A DNA stretch of 64,000 nucleotides. It comes from Zoroaster sp. YZ-2022 (Eukaryota > Echinodermata > Asteroidea > Forcipulatida > Zoroasteridae). The stretch covers positions 9,442,402 to 9,506,401 of the forward strand of contig CM055828.1 in assembly GCA_029582265.1 (NCBI GenBank). The letters are read 5' to 3'. The position numbers and the translations under genes are program-made. Positions 21,701-36,000 of this stretch are shown one piece after another. Numbering within the stretch: the first letter of the stretch is position 1; each line of letters opens with the position of its first letter. Under the pieces are notes generated by a model that was given only the letters and a program-made list of their open reading frames with translations, was not told the origin of the DNA and did no database searches.

Positions 21701-24700
21701 TAAAAGGTTAATGAAAAGTCAGTGAAGGGTGTCATTGAGTTTATTTTTAGAAAATAAAGTGACACCATTGTTTACTTCGTGAGTGAACCCAGAGGTCCAA
21801 TAAAGTCATCTTTTTTTCACTAATCATAAGTATTGATCCTTTTAATATTTGCATTGTCTAGTTCATATACCACTTATGCAGACTTGGGCATAGCTGCAGT
21901 AACTGTATCTCCTAGGTCTATGTTTAGCATGAACATGTTTAGATTGTACCTTTTCTGTGATGTGTGTTTGAATGCTAAAAACAGGTGTCAACAATCTAAA
22001 CACGTTTAGCTTTGTGACATGTACAGAGGATGGATGTTTAGCTTTGTGACATGTACAGAGGATGGATGTTTAGCTTTGTGACATGTACAGAGGATGGATG
22101 TTTAGCATTTAAACGCATTCCTAAACGCGTTTATATTTGTTAAACATGTGAAAAAAGTGGGTACAATTAAGTGAAATCTGAAAACGTGCGTCAGCTTCAT
22201 TCACTCCAAACTGAAGCGCGTAACGCCATCAAACAGCCGTTTACTAATAACTCCTTGCACGTTCATTCCTTATGCACAACATATCGTAGAGTCCATACCT
22301 TTCTGGATTCTCGGTTGTGACGTCATGAGTTGTGCCAAGTTAATCACAGTCTGGAATCCATATGAAAGTACATATGCAAAAGTACACATCAATCAATGGA
22401 ACCTATCTAATTTGACTTTACCGCACGAAGGCATGGAACTTCATTTATTCGGTGAGTTGCTCTGTCAAAAAAGAGTCAAAATTTTTGTATTTTTATCGGT
22501 ACTGATCGTTGATGATACATTCAAAAGAAAGCTGACTTATAAACTGGTCCATTCTTTATAAAGGGAATTCTAATTAAGGTAGTATTTTTGAGATATTGAA
22601 GAGGAGCCAAAATTCCCCAAAGCGTCACCCAAACTTTCCAAGTCAAAGTCTGTAGCTCCTAGGTCAAATATTAAACCCAATGACAAGACCTAGGAGATAC
22701 AGTTACTGCAGCTAACTTGGGCAAAGTTTGAAGGTGATAGGATAACCCCCAAGTGCTGAAAATTACCCACCAAAATTTGAAAATTTTTATTTCCATGCTC
22801 CATGATGGAAAGTTTGGTGAACTGGGCAAGAGACGGGCTTGACTAGGCTTCGATTAACAGCATTATTTTTCATGAAATCTTTTTTTATAATGATAAATAT
22901 TCAATGAATATCATCGTTTTAAAGTTTAATAATCATTACTTTGAAGTTATTTTAACGTAAAAATCAGTGATTTGAGTTATTTTTAAATGCCGATTTGGTT
23001 ATGCGTTTTAAGAGTAATGCCAGGCTTATAAGCATAGGTGATCACATGATCAGATACTCGTGTGCCCATTGGCTCTTTTGGCTTGATTCAGGTCACGTGA
23101 CCAATATTGATAGATATGATTGGATGACTGGACTTTTCAACAGATTGCATTTTCAATTGAGTCTTCTTGACTTTTATTTTAAATTATGATTATTATTATT
23201 TCAATTGAGTCTTCTTGACTTTTATTTTAAATTATGATTATTATTATTATGATTATTATAATTGTTTGAATTGTTTAAATATGATTATTAGAATTGTTTG
23301 AATTATTTTAATTATGCAATTGAGTCTTGACTTTTATTTTAGATTTTGATTACCTGAAAGGAATTTTTGATTTTTAGTCTAGCATTATTTTGATTATGAA
23401 TATAAATTTAAATTTCACATATTAATTTCAGTTTTAATTATAAATGATGATTGCCAAGTCGGCATGAAACTAAGAGGTGTGAATAAATACTTTATTTTCA
23501 AATTTAATTTATAAATTTTAACAATAAATATTCTTCACTTTATTTCAGAGAATGCCTCCAAAGAAGAAACCGAAGAAAGAACAACCAAATAAAGTTGGAA
23601 GATGCAAAAGTTTCTAGAGAAGTTTTCTTCAATCCCAAAGGATCCAGTCGAGTTGCTAAATGGTCATGTATATTAGGACACTGTACCTCAACAACTCACG
23701 GACTGAAACTATTCAATTCTTCAACAAGTACCAAGTTAAAGTTTCAAATTCAGCTATGATAGTTTTTGAAAAGTAAGTTTTGTTGCAAACTTTTAATTTT
23801 CTTGAATTCAATAAATTCATTAGATTTTATTGACTGATTAACCAGTCTAATGAGCTTACAGGTTTCATATTAACCCTCCTACTTTTGGTACCTTTTTCAT
23901 ACAAGTTGATGCACCATTTGAAACCATTCGCTTTTGTGGTTTTGAATGGTGAAATAACTGTGTACAGTATTGATTTCCCCAAATGGTTTTGAATGGTAGG
24001 TCAGCTAATACAAAACCTTGTTTGGACCCTCTATGCATTTGAATGGATTTGAATGGTAGTAAAGCTTGCTACCAACACTGTTCAAATGGTATCACCATGT
24101 GTGTACAAAACCAATGGGCATTTTGGTAAGTGGAAATTTTTAATGGTTTCAAATGGTCAAACAGTAGGAGGGTTAATCAAAGCATATTAGTGAAATAACC
24201 TGTAATTTAATTGAAGTCCATTTTCCATTGAGTTGAAGTCCAAGGCTTTTATTAATAAAGAACGATACAATATTTAAAAAAATATATTTATTACATTATA
24301 GTTCATTGTCCATCTTCAGTGTCTGAAATGAGGTTGAAAAGTGATTTTTTTAAAAACAACATTACCAAAATTGTGTAATCATTCATCATCATTGGTTCCG
24401 TCAGTCGCAAACGACTATGGATAAAATTTCTTCAGAAAGGCACTTTATACGGTGTGTGATTTTCTTATTTAGTGTATTAAATTTATCATATCATTAGTTT
24501 ATTTAGTTATTTGGTTACTATTTTAAAATAATTATTTGCTTAAAATTATAAATTATGGCTTCCATTTACAAGCCCTCTTGTGACTAATAAGTCCAATTCT
24601 AGCAGAACAGGTTCTTCCGCAATATGGGCAAGCGAACATTTGCACTGGATCATTCTTTGTTGTATGATGCTTCCTCTTCCTTCTTTCTCTTTTTCCCTCA

Positions 24701-27031
24701 TTTTCCATCCTGTACTTTTCTTCATACAACGCTAAACCATCATCTACATTTTCTTTCCAGGTCTCTCTGTCACAGGCTATATCTTCCCACGTTTTCAGAT
24801 CAATCCCAACAGCTTTAAGATCTCTTTTGCACGTATCCATAAATCTTGGCTTTGGTCTTCCAGCTGGTCTATTTCCTTGAGCAATTTCACTGTACAGTAC
24901 AGCTTTTGGAATGCGGGAATCCTCCATCCTACACACGTGTCCAAGCCAGCGAAGCCTACGTTGTTTTATTAGGGTAAACATAGATTGGATACCACTGACT
25001 TCCAGGACCTTATTGTTGGTGATCTTATCTTGCCATGTGATATTAAGTATCCTTCGAAGACATCGTAGATGAAATACATTCAATCTTTTTTCCTGGCTGG
25101 CATACGACGTCCATGCCTCACTTCCATAAAGTAGGGTGCTCACAACGCAGGCTCGATATACCTTGATTTTAACAGACCGCTTTAGCTTCTTGTTCTTCCA
25201 TACCCGATATGTGAGTCTACCCATGGTAGTAGAAGCTTTGCCAATTCTTGTGCTGATTTCTTTCTCCAAAGAGACATCGCCAGTGATGGTTGACCCAAGA
25301 TATACAAAGCTCTCAGTAACTTCCAAAGGTGAGTCATTCAGCAAGATGTTGGGAGCGACATCATTCATGCCTTGAGCTAGGATCTTTGTTTTAGGTTGGC
25401 TAATGGTCAAACCAAATTCTTTGCAGGAATTTGAAAAAGCATCCATCATAAGCTGCAGACCGTTGTCGAGTAAATCACAAAAGCAAGCATCATCAGCATA
25501 TAAAAGCTCCCTCAGCAAGAAGTCACTGATCTTGGTCTTTGCTTTCAGCCTAGCTGTATTAAGGAGCTTGCCATCCATTCGACAAATCAAATGTATACCA
25601 GATTGGCAGTTGGTAAACGCATGCATCAGGACTACAGCAAAAAAGATTCCAAACAAAGTAGAAGCTGGAACATCGCCTTGCTTCACGCCACTCTTGACAT
25701 CCAATGGATTTGATTTTGAACCGTCATAGACGACACGTGCTTGCATCCCATCATGAAAAGCTCTAATGATCTATAGTAACTTTGGCGGGCAGCCAACATG
25801 GTTCAAGATCTTGAAAAGACCATCCCGACTCACCAGATCAAACGCTTTAGTCAGATCAATAAACGCCAAGTGGAGAGGTTGTTGTTTCTCCCTGCATTTC
25901 TCCTGCAGCAAGCGGCGAATATCATGTCCACTGTGGAGCGTTTTGGGCGGAAACCGCACTGCGACTCGGGATACACTCTGTCTGCGAGCACAAGTAGCCT
26001 TTCAAGGACAACTCTTCCGAACACTTTCCCAACAATACTTAAAAGGGAGATACCTCTGTAATTATCACAGTTGCTTCGATCACCTTTATTTTTATACAGA
26101 GTTATGATGTTAGCATCTTTCAGATCTTGTGGAATAATGCCTTTTTCCCAACACATACACAGCAGTCTGTGTAGGTGGGAGGTTAGTATGGGACCGCCAC
26201 TTTTGATAACCTCACCAGAAAGTCCATCCTCTCCAGTAGCTTTGCGAGATGGCAAGTTGTTAACAGCTTTCTTTAGTTCTTCTAAAGTCGGAGGAACATC
26301 AAGCTCAATCATGGTAGGGAAGCTTCTGACACTTTCTAAAGCTGTTTCAGAGACCTGGGTCTCAACAGAATAGATGTTCGTAAAATGTTCAACCCATCTA
26401 TTAAGCTGGTCCTCACGACTATTAAGGATATTGCCAGTACTGTCTTTAATTGGAGCTGTTTTTCTAACTGCAGGGCCAATTGCTTTCCTGATTCCTTCAT
26501 ACATTTCTCTAATGTTTCCAGTGTCTGCATCACTTTGAATCTTAACACTTAGCTCTTCCCAGTACTCGTTTATACAGGCTCTGACAGTACGCTGCACATC
26601 ACTTCTGGCCAACCTAATATCAGCAAGATTTGTCTGTGTTGGATATAATTTATAGGCTTGCAGTGCTTCTCTCTTTCTTGCATAATTGTCACCTTGATTT
26701 AAATTGTTTTTTATAAGTAAAATAAAAAAGAATAAAATTCAATATAAGAGAAGAAATTTCATTTTGTAAATTGAAATAGAATGGAAACTCATAAATATTT
26801 AACATTTTAGAATAAATTTATTCTTGAATTTCCACTGTATTTTGAAACTGTTTTGGTCCATAAAAAGACTTCCATTGATTGAAAGAACTATGTATGTACT
26901 TTAATTCATCATTTTCACAAAAAAGCCTACTAGTGTATGAATCTACATTCCTGAGTCTGAGAGCTTTCCAATAGTAAACGGAAATATCATTGTTGCCACA
27001 CAAAACCCCATCAATCAGTCAACCAATCAAT

Positions 27032-27067
<36 letters not shown>

Positions 27068-30000
27068 ATTCTCAAAGCCACACCCCAAAATATCAAAGCC
27101 AATCCCCAAATCAACTATCTAATGTACCTGAATCAATTAAATAAACATATGAAGATCAAGGTTCAATTAACAAAATGCGGAAGAGCCCACATGGCTGATG
27201 TGAGTGGGCGGAGCTAAACCTTCGACTAGCCACCTGTCATTTCCATCGTCAGTTGCTACTGTGGGTGGAGCAAACCTGATCCACGCCTTTCAATACAATG
27301 CTTACGTGTGGATATTCCTACGGACCCTTGATCGAGGGACTGTATAAATCGTCTTGAGGTCCGTCATGTGCCTGTGCTGCAGGTCTACAACCTGTGCGCT
27401 GTGTGTGGTATGACGGTCTGTTTTTAACATGCGGTGTATAACCTAATTACATATTTCGCCACTTATTGTTAACTCGCCACTTATCGTTAACTCGCCACTT
27501 CCTTAAAATCGGGTTATTGTCTAGTCGCCACCCAGTAATTTAACTAATTTATATAATTAAAACCACATTTTTAAACAAACAAACAGTTTACAAATAACTT
27601 AAAAATATAAACGAGAAAGCATATCATGAAAGATTTTGACTTGACTCTCCAGAACCGGCAACATGCCAAAGTTCATGCAGCATATGCGTTGCCATCGCCT
27701 GAATTTGTTTGCAGTGTGAAAACTGCATGCATTATGATCAGCGCGGGAAAAGTTTGTGCATTGCACAATCATATATCGTAACTGTTATTGGACAATTGGT
27801 AAGCATGATTATTAACATAAAAATGTACACTTTCCACCAAAGATAATCTGATGTCACTTCCTGTTCTATATATTTGTCAGTCAATCCATTGATTGACGTC
27901 AGAAGGAACGGGTGGCGAAATTACGGGGGTGGCAACTATACGTGAATGCACGTTAGCCCTATACAAAAGTGAGTTTTGGCGATTGCCTGCACCACAACAC
28001 TTTAGATCCTATTTCTAGGCTATGTACAAGTATAAAGTGTATTGTTATTACATGTATGCCTTTGATAATACAAGTATTGAAACTTACACCCATGACTGGT
28101 TCTTGCCTTGTTTTTGTCTTCTCTAACTGTTATGATTCGATTCTCTCTGCATGATGTGATCATGTCTGGTTTCAAGGTCATAGCGGAATTACCGGAGTGG
28201 AGCAATAAACCGCACCCCCACCCGATGTTCCCATCAATAAACCGTGATGTAATCTTATTCCATACAAACCTACAACTGTTTCATGTTGAATATGCTCCTA
28301 GATTGAAATGTATAATTCATTGATGGAATTATTGTTTTCTTTATTACCATGTGGCATTCCATATATGGTAATTTACAATATAATGTAAATTTATCTGGGA
28401 TTGTTCGGACCATTTCATTGAAAAGAGGCTACGGGATAATACACTAGGAGCATGGGGAGGATGTGGCACAACCCTATCGTTCTTTATTCAAGAAGTAAGT
28501 CACCCAAGATGGCGGGTTGCATCCAATAAGGGTGGGCCTATAAGTACAGAAATGTTTTCCAGTACAGACTGCTTTCCACTTGCAAAGAAACATTTGTTGA
28601 CATCTGTGTTAATGAGCCTCCGTCAAATGGCTACATATGTAGCTTTTGCTTCAATTGGGTTAAGAAGGTTATGACTTGGAGGCAAAACTCTACAATGGCT
28701 GAAAACACCCATCAAAGTTGTGTGAATGAGGAAAGTATACATATTAAATGTGTTCTGATTATATTGCATTCTTTGAAACCCTAACTCTCCCAAATCCTCC
28801 AAAATCCTCTTTGCTAAAGTGAAGGATTGTGAAGGATTGAGGTTACATGCTACATGCTCTTTGCTAAAGTGGAGGATTTTAGAGGATTGAGGTTATTAGG
28901 CATACTTGCCTTTCCATGGTGCATGTACATCCATGTTTGTTGTAGTGATTGTAAGGTCAGTGCTTGGGTCAGTGGACACTGTTTATTGCTCCATGCATGC
29001 AGGGAGGGTCCCTGGCCATATACATGTATCACAGATTAGAAATACGTGTGCATACATGTCATGTGCTTGCTTTACTACTGAAAGATTTTGGAGGATTCAG
29101 GTTATGTGTAAGCAAATGGGCCTAGGGAGTTAGGAAGGATTCAGGTTATGTGTAAGCAAATGGGCCTAGGGAGTTAGGAAGGATTCAGGTTATGTGTAAG
29201 CAAATGGGCCTAGGGAGTTAGGAAGGATTCAGGTTATGTGTAAGCAAATGGGCCTAGGGAGTTAGGAAGGATTCAGGTTATGTGTAAGCAAATGGGCCTA
29301 GGGAGTTAGGAAGGATTCAGGTTATGTGTAAGCAAATGGGCCTAGGGAGTTAGGGAGGATATTCAGGTTATGTGTAAGCAAATGGGCCTAGGGAGTTAGG
29401 GAGGATATTCAGGTTATGTGTAAGCAAATGGGCCTAGGGAGTTAGGAAGGATTCAGGTTATGTGTAAGCAAATGGGCCTAGGGAGTTAGGAAGGATTCAG
29501 GTTATGTGTAAGCAAATGGGCCTAGGGAGTTAGGAAGGATTCAGGTTATGTGTAAGCAAATGGGCCTAGGGAGTTAGGGTTAAAGACAATACTTTAATAA
29601 TATGAACTTTATACATTTTAACCCTCCTACTATAACTGCACTTTAGTGGGAAGAAGCTCGAGGTTAAAATCAATCAACTGCCTGTTTTGACTGTTGACCC
29701 AAGTGTCCACACGGGCATTTTTGACTGGTTTTTACTGTAATTTTGACCGGTTTTTACTGCCATTTTGTCCACCCTGAACAATACCAGACAATGCTTTTAC
29801 CAGTCAAAAACTGTTGACTCATTTTAACCTGTTGACTCATTTTAACCTGTAAATGTACTTACTACACATAAGGTTTGACAGTGTTCAACTTTTAAGTGCC
29901 CTAAATATACCTTGGCAAGTACATCAACATTTTGACTGATTTTGAACCTTGCACTCACAGAAGGGTTAACCCTATTAATAAATCAAACTGACAAACCAGA

Positions 30001-33000
30001 AAAGTGTGGTAAAAGTATGAAATTTCCCATGGGCTTTAGAATGGGCAAATATCATTTTAACCCTGAGCGCAGCGCATGTACTGTTTACAACAGTCGCTTT
30101 TTTGTAATTAACGGGTTTCTCTTAATTGCCTGGGCCAATTTTTTTCATTCTCCGTAAGTTCCCTATTCAGACATAGCTAGAACTATAGTGAGAGCCCCGT
30201 TAACCTCAGTGGTCAACATCACACAGATTTTCGAGGCACAACCCAGACAGCCCAGACTATCATGTTACTGCCATATGTTTTCTACACTAAGTGCTTATCA
30301 GGCAATCAATCATCCTGTCACTTGCTCAATGGAAATAAACCTTCAAGGCATGTTTTCGGTACTTTGGTGTACACAATAAGCTCAGATTATCAAGCTTGGG
30401 CCAGATTTTGGTTAGGGTTGTATTTACTTTAGCCGGCGGCTGTTGCATGAATGCCCAAACCCCATGTACTGTTTCAAACAGTACCATGGTGCAACCACAA
30501 GCATGGATTTTGGTTTTGCGCTCATAGGGACCTTTGATCTAAAAATAAGCTCAGACTGTGGATAGTTATTGTTGACTGGGGTGGGGTTTGTAGGGTGGGA
30601 TTGGGAATAATTATTTGCAACAATAATTGATCACTATTGCCTGTAATTGTTCCAGTCAGATAAGCATCACAATAAAGTCGGAAAAAATTGATTTAGAAAA
30701 AAAAATCAGACTTTTGTCAGTAATTCATTATTTTTATATAAAAAAAAAAAGAAATTTGGCTAAAATCTGTTGGGTTGGGCCCAGACTACTTATATTCTTA
30801 TAATTAACACTTTTGATAAAGGATTGTGCTCACCCCACATGATTATTACGCCCAAATCCCCAGGTACTTTTTCAAACAGTACCACGGTGCAACCGAGCAT
30901 GAATTTTGTGCCGGAGCCGCGCAGGGTTAACCTATGGACCCATCTTGGGTGTCACCTATTTTGGGGGCAGAGTTAGCGAGGTGAGGCCCAATATTAAAGA
31001 AAGTAGTAGGTACAATACTGATAATGAGATACATGTACCTGTATTCCAAATTGGTCATTGGGTAAACATTTCCTCTAAACTGAATATGGGATGAAGGTAA
31101 CATATTTCCAGATGTCATCTTGTATTCTGCCTATTTTATGACACAAAATGAATTGCCCTGCTGACATTTGTACCCAGCTTAGTGGGGATATTGCTAAGAA
31201 CGGCTGCAGTAGTACTGTAAGTACATGTACAACAGTTGATTTGAGTGACAGTTTGCTATATGTCATTGTGTTAGCAATGTTTATTTGTCATTTTGTCAAA
31301 TAGCTTAGTCCTAATAATATATTATTATTAACCTCAGGCGTGACTTCCTCTGAGGGACCCCTAATAGGGCTGTGCCGGGTATCAAGATACCCGACAGAAA
31401 CGGTCATTACCTGGTTCCATTTTTCGGTTCCAGTTACCCGTAAACGACTTTTTAAAATTCGGACTTAACATTTGAGCAGAGTGAACAGAAATCTGTGACT
31501 CTTGAACAATGTAATGTTTACACTTTTACAGACAATTATCTTTAAATTCAAGAGATTGCACCCCAATAAAGAAAAGATCGATTTAAGTATGGCGTCCTCT
31601 GTATTATAAAAGTCAATTTGTTACCATTTACAGTACATGTATTTGTACACCACCGGAGGCATGTTTTCAACAAAAATGAAAATGGGTATCCGGGTATCCG
31701 AAGTTTCCTGATTTCGGGTATCCGGTTCCAAAAATATCCGAAAATGCACAGCTCTACCCCTAAACAATAGTTAGGAAATGTCAGATCATTTTAGCATTCT
31801 ATATCATTCAAATATACGTAATGGGTACTATGAGTAACAATAGTTTCATAATGGTTACTTACTTTTATGTACTTGATGCAATACAAAAAATGGACAGTGT
31901 AAATAGAATTGTCCTATAATAGCAATTTAGAAGACGATGATGACAATATTAACACTAACAACAGTTCTTATGGTAATGATTCCAATGAAGATGACAGAAA
32001 TTACTGCAGTTGCATACCTAAGGATGATAAAAACATACATTACATGTATTTTGGGCTTATATTTACCATTATACGTACGTACATGTATATGTTGCATACA
32101 TTCTTAATCATCAGTACTATAATAGTCATGTTCCGTACTAATAGTCAAAACTGGATTACTGGTTAATTTTCATCAAATAACTATTATAAATCGTTCATAA
32201 TAAATTGTTACTACTCATCAGACACAATACTGTTACAAGGCCTGGATTATATGAATACATTGTTCAGTCAGTTTGTAGATTTGGTTATGATGGCATCATT
32301 ATGATCATTCATATTCATCTTGTTATAATTGTTTACTTTATTTCATAAACTAGATATTGATGGTTAATAGATTGAGTGCAGTGCTAGAGAACAGTAATAA
32401 TAATAATGTGGACTTATGTAGCGCACGTGTCCACCAAACTGGTGCTCAAGGCGCATTATATTATTACCCCGGCTCATCAGGCTCATAAATCATTCCTGAA
32501 GCCATCTCAGCTCCCTGGGGAGTATACAGCTCAATTGCTGCCATTACATCGCATATAGGGCAAATCAAACACAATAACCAACTCTGCCCTCACAGGTACC
32601 CATTTACCCCTGGGTGGAGAGAAGCAATTATAGTAAAGTGCCTTGCTCAAGGACACAAGCACCATGGTCGCTGTTGGGATTCGAACCCACATTCTGACGA
32701 CTCAGGCCATCAGAACACAAATCCGACGCACTAAACCGCTCGACCATGGCAGTACATACGACACTGGTGGTATCATGAAATGTGTCATTGTTACCCCAGC
32801 GTCGATAGATATGGATGACGACTGGTGGTCTGGTGACATGTATATGGGACACATAGTGTCTTCTGCACCTGTAAACTAATCAAACATGGAGAATGTGGAA
32901 TGTTCACTGAGGCAAACTGCACTGGATCTCATTGGTACCATCTGAAGTGTGTGTAAAGTGCAATAGGTAGGCCACACCATGACAATTAGGTGAAATAATG

Positions 33001-36000
33001 GCAAAATGATAATAAATATAGCAGTATTCATATTCACAGTTATGATGAAGATGACAAAAATGATGATTTTCAAGGGTGCCAAATGCGAAATCATGCACGG
33101 TAGGTGGTCTGGAGCATGCTTCAGGACCATGGAAATGTTTTCATGCTAGGTGCTCTTGGTTGCATTTTCAGCATTTTAAGTTTGCGAAGTGTTGTGGCTC
33201 AAGATGCATTTATGAGTAACCTATTAAGAATCAAGACCAATAGATCCTGGGGTGAAAGATCATTTGCTTCAGCTGTTTCTTCATTGTGGAACAACTTACC
33301 GGAACATGTCAAACTTTCTCCATCTCTGGAATCATTCAAAACTGCCCTCAAGACACATTTAATGAGGGTGGCATAATCATACTATCTACCCTGTTCATAG
33401 TCTGTTTTTGTATTTCTCTTGTACGTGTTGTATAGCTGCGCCATGAGCGTCTTTAGACGGATACAGCACATTACAAATACTCATTATTATTGTGTAGCAG
33501 CGCCATGAGCGTCTTTAGGCGGATACAGCACATTACAGATACTCATTATTATTGTGTAGCAGCGCCATGAGCGTCTTTAGGCGGATACAGCACATTACAG
33601 ATACTCATTATTATTGTGTAGCTGCGCCATGAGCGTCTTTAGGCGGATACAGCACATTACAGATACTCATTATTATTGTGTAGCAGCGCCATGAGCGTCT
33701 TTAGGCGGATACAGCACATTACAGATACTCATTATTATTGTGTAGCAGCACCATGAGCGTCTTTAGGCGGATACAGCACATTACAGATACTCATTATTAT
33801 TGTGTAGCAGCGCCATGAGCGTCTTTAGGCGGATACAGCACATTACAGATACTCATTATTATTGTGTAGCATGCGCCATGAGCGTCTTTAGGCGGATACA
33901 GCACGTTACAGATACTCATTATTATTGTGTAGCTGCGCCATGAGCGTCTTTAGGCGGATACAGCACGTTACAGATACTCATTATTATTGTGTAGCAGCGC
34001 CATGAGCGTCTTTAGGCGGATACAGCACGTTACAGATACTCATTATTATTGTGTAGCAGCGCCATGAGCGTCTTTAGGCGGATACAGCACGTTACAGATA
34101 CTCATTATTATTGTGTAGCAGCGCCATGAGCGTCTTTAGGCGGATACAGCACGTTACAGATACTCATTATTATTGTGTAGCAGCGCCATGAGCGTCTTTA
34201 GGCGGATACAGCACGTTACAGATACTCATTATTATTGTGTAGCAGCGCCATGAGCGTCTTTAGGCGGATACAGCACGTTACAGATACTCATTATTATTGT
34301 GTAGCAGCGCCATGAGCGTCTTTAGGCGGATACAGCACGTTACAGATACTCATTATTATTGTGTAGCTGCGCCATGAGCGTCTTTAGGCGGATACAGCAC
34401 GTTACAGATACTCATTATTATTGTGTAGCAGCGCCATGAGCGCCTTTAGGCGGATACATCACGCTACAGATACTCATTATTATTGTGTAGCAGCGCCATG
34501 AGCGTCTTTAGGCGGATACAGCACGTTACAGATACTCATTATTATTGTGTAGCAGCGCCATGAGCGTCTTTAGGCGGATACAGCACGTTACAGATACTCA
34601 TTATTATTGTGTAGCGCCATGAGCGTCTTTAGGCGGATACAGCACGTTACAGATACTCATTATTATTGTGTAGCAGCGCCATGAGCGTCTTTAGGCGGAT
34701 ACAGCACGTTACAGATACTCATTATTATTGTGTAGCAGCGCCATGAGCGTCTTTAGGCGGATACAGCACGTTACAGATACTCATTATTATTGTGTAGCTG
34801 CGCCATGAGCGTCTTTAGGCGGATACAGCACGTTACAGATACTCATTATTATTGTGTAGCAGCGCCATGAGCGCCCTTTTAGGCGGATACAGCACGTTAC
34901 AGATACTCATTATTATTGTGTAGCAGCGCCATGAGCGTCTTTAGGCGGATACAGCACGTTACAGATACTCATTATTATTGTGTAGCTGCGCCATGAGCGT
35001 CTTTAGGCGGATACAGCACATTACAGATACTCATTATTATTGTGTAGCAGCGCCATGAGCGTCTTTAGGCGGATACAGCACATTACAGATACTCATTATT
35101 ATTGTGTAGCAGCGCCATGAGCGTCTTTAGGCGGATACAGCACATTACAGATACTCATTATTATTGTGTAGCAGCCATGAGCGTCTTTAGCGGATACAGC
35201 CCATTCCAGATACTCATTATTATTGTGTAGCAGCGCCATGAGCGTCTTTAGGCGGATACAGCACATTACAGATACTCATTATTATTGTGTAGCTGCGCCA
35301 TGAGCGTCTTTAGGCGGATACAGCACATTACAGATACTCATTATTATTGTGTAGCAGCGCCATGAGCGTCTTTAGGCGGATACAGCACATTACAGATACT
35401 CATTATTATTGTGTAGCTGCGCCATGAGCGTCTTTAGGCGGATACAGCACATTACAGATACTCATTATTATTGTGTAGCTGCGCCATGAGCGTCTTTAGG
35501 CGGATACAGCACATTACAGATACTCATTATCAGGGTTGTCACCAGACCAAATTGAGTGCCGGCTAATTTTGTCAATTGCGAGCGGAGCGAACGGAGCGCA
35601 GCTCCTCGTGGCCGGGGGTCCAGGGGCCCGCTTAAGGGCCCCTGGTGGGGTCCAGGGGGCGAAGCACCCTGAAACTCCTGGGTTTTAGCTTTTAAGAATA
35701 GATTTGGAGGGCTCACCTTTCACATAATTTGTTGTATAATAGTATGATATTTTCATAGTATTATACAAGAATTTATGATGTGAAGGAGTGCCCTCCAATG
35801 CAATTGACAACAATGTTGGCTCAGAAAAACTGAAACTTCTGTATGGCCTACCAGGTGTCCACTTTTCGCTATTAAACTTAGATGCCTGCTTCTGTTTTTG
35901 ATGAGGTAACACTTGAGCAACCGGGCCATCAGGCATAGCAGCTCGAAGTTTTTGGCCTAAATTCACAGTGGCGAAGACTCGGTAGCGTGATCAGTTCCCG

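Noticed and set aside
23571..23620. First exon beginning MPPKKKPKK
   Set aside because: Stops after about 20 codons, with no donor in frame; low-complexity lysine runs arise easily.
24553..26612. Functional host gene on the - strand
   Set aside because: It is a reverse transcriptase of a truncated LINE with a frame break and an internal stop.
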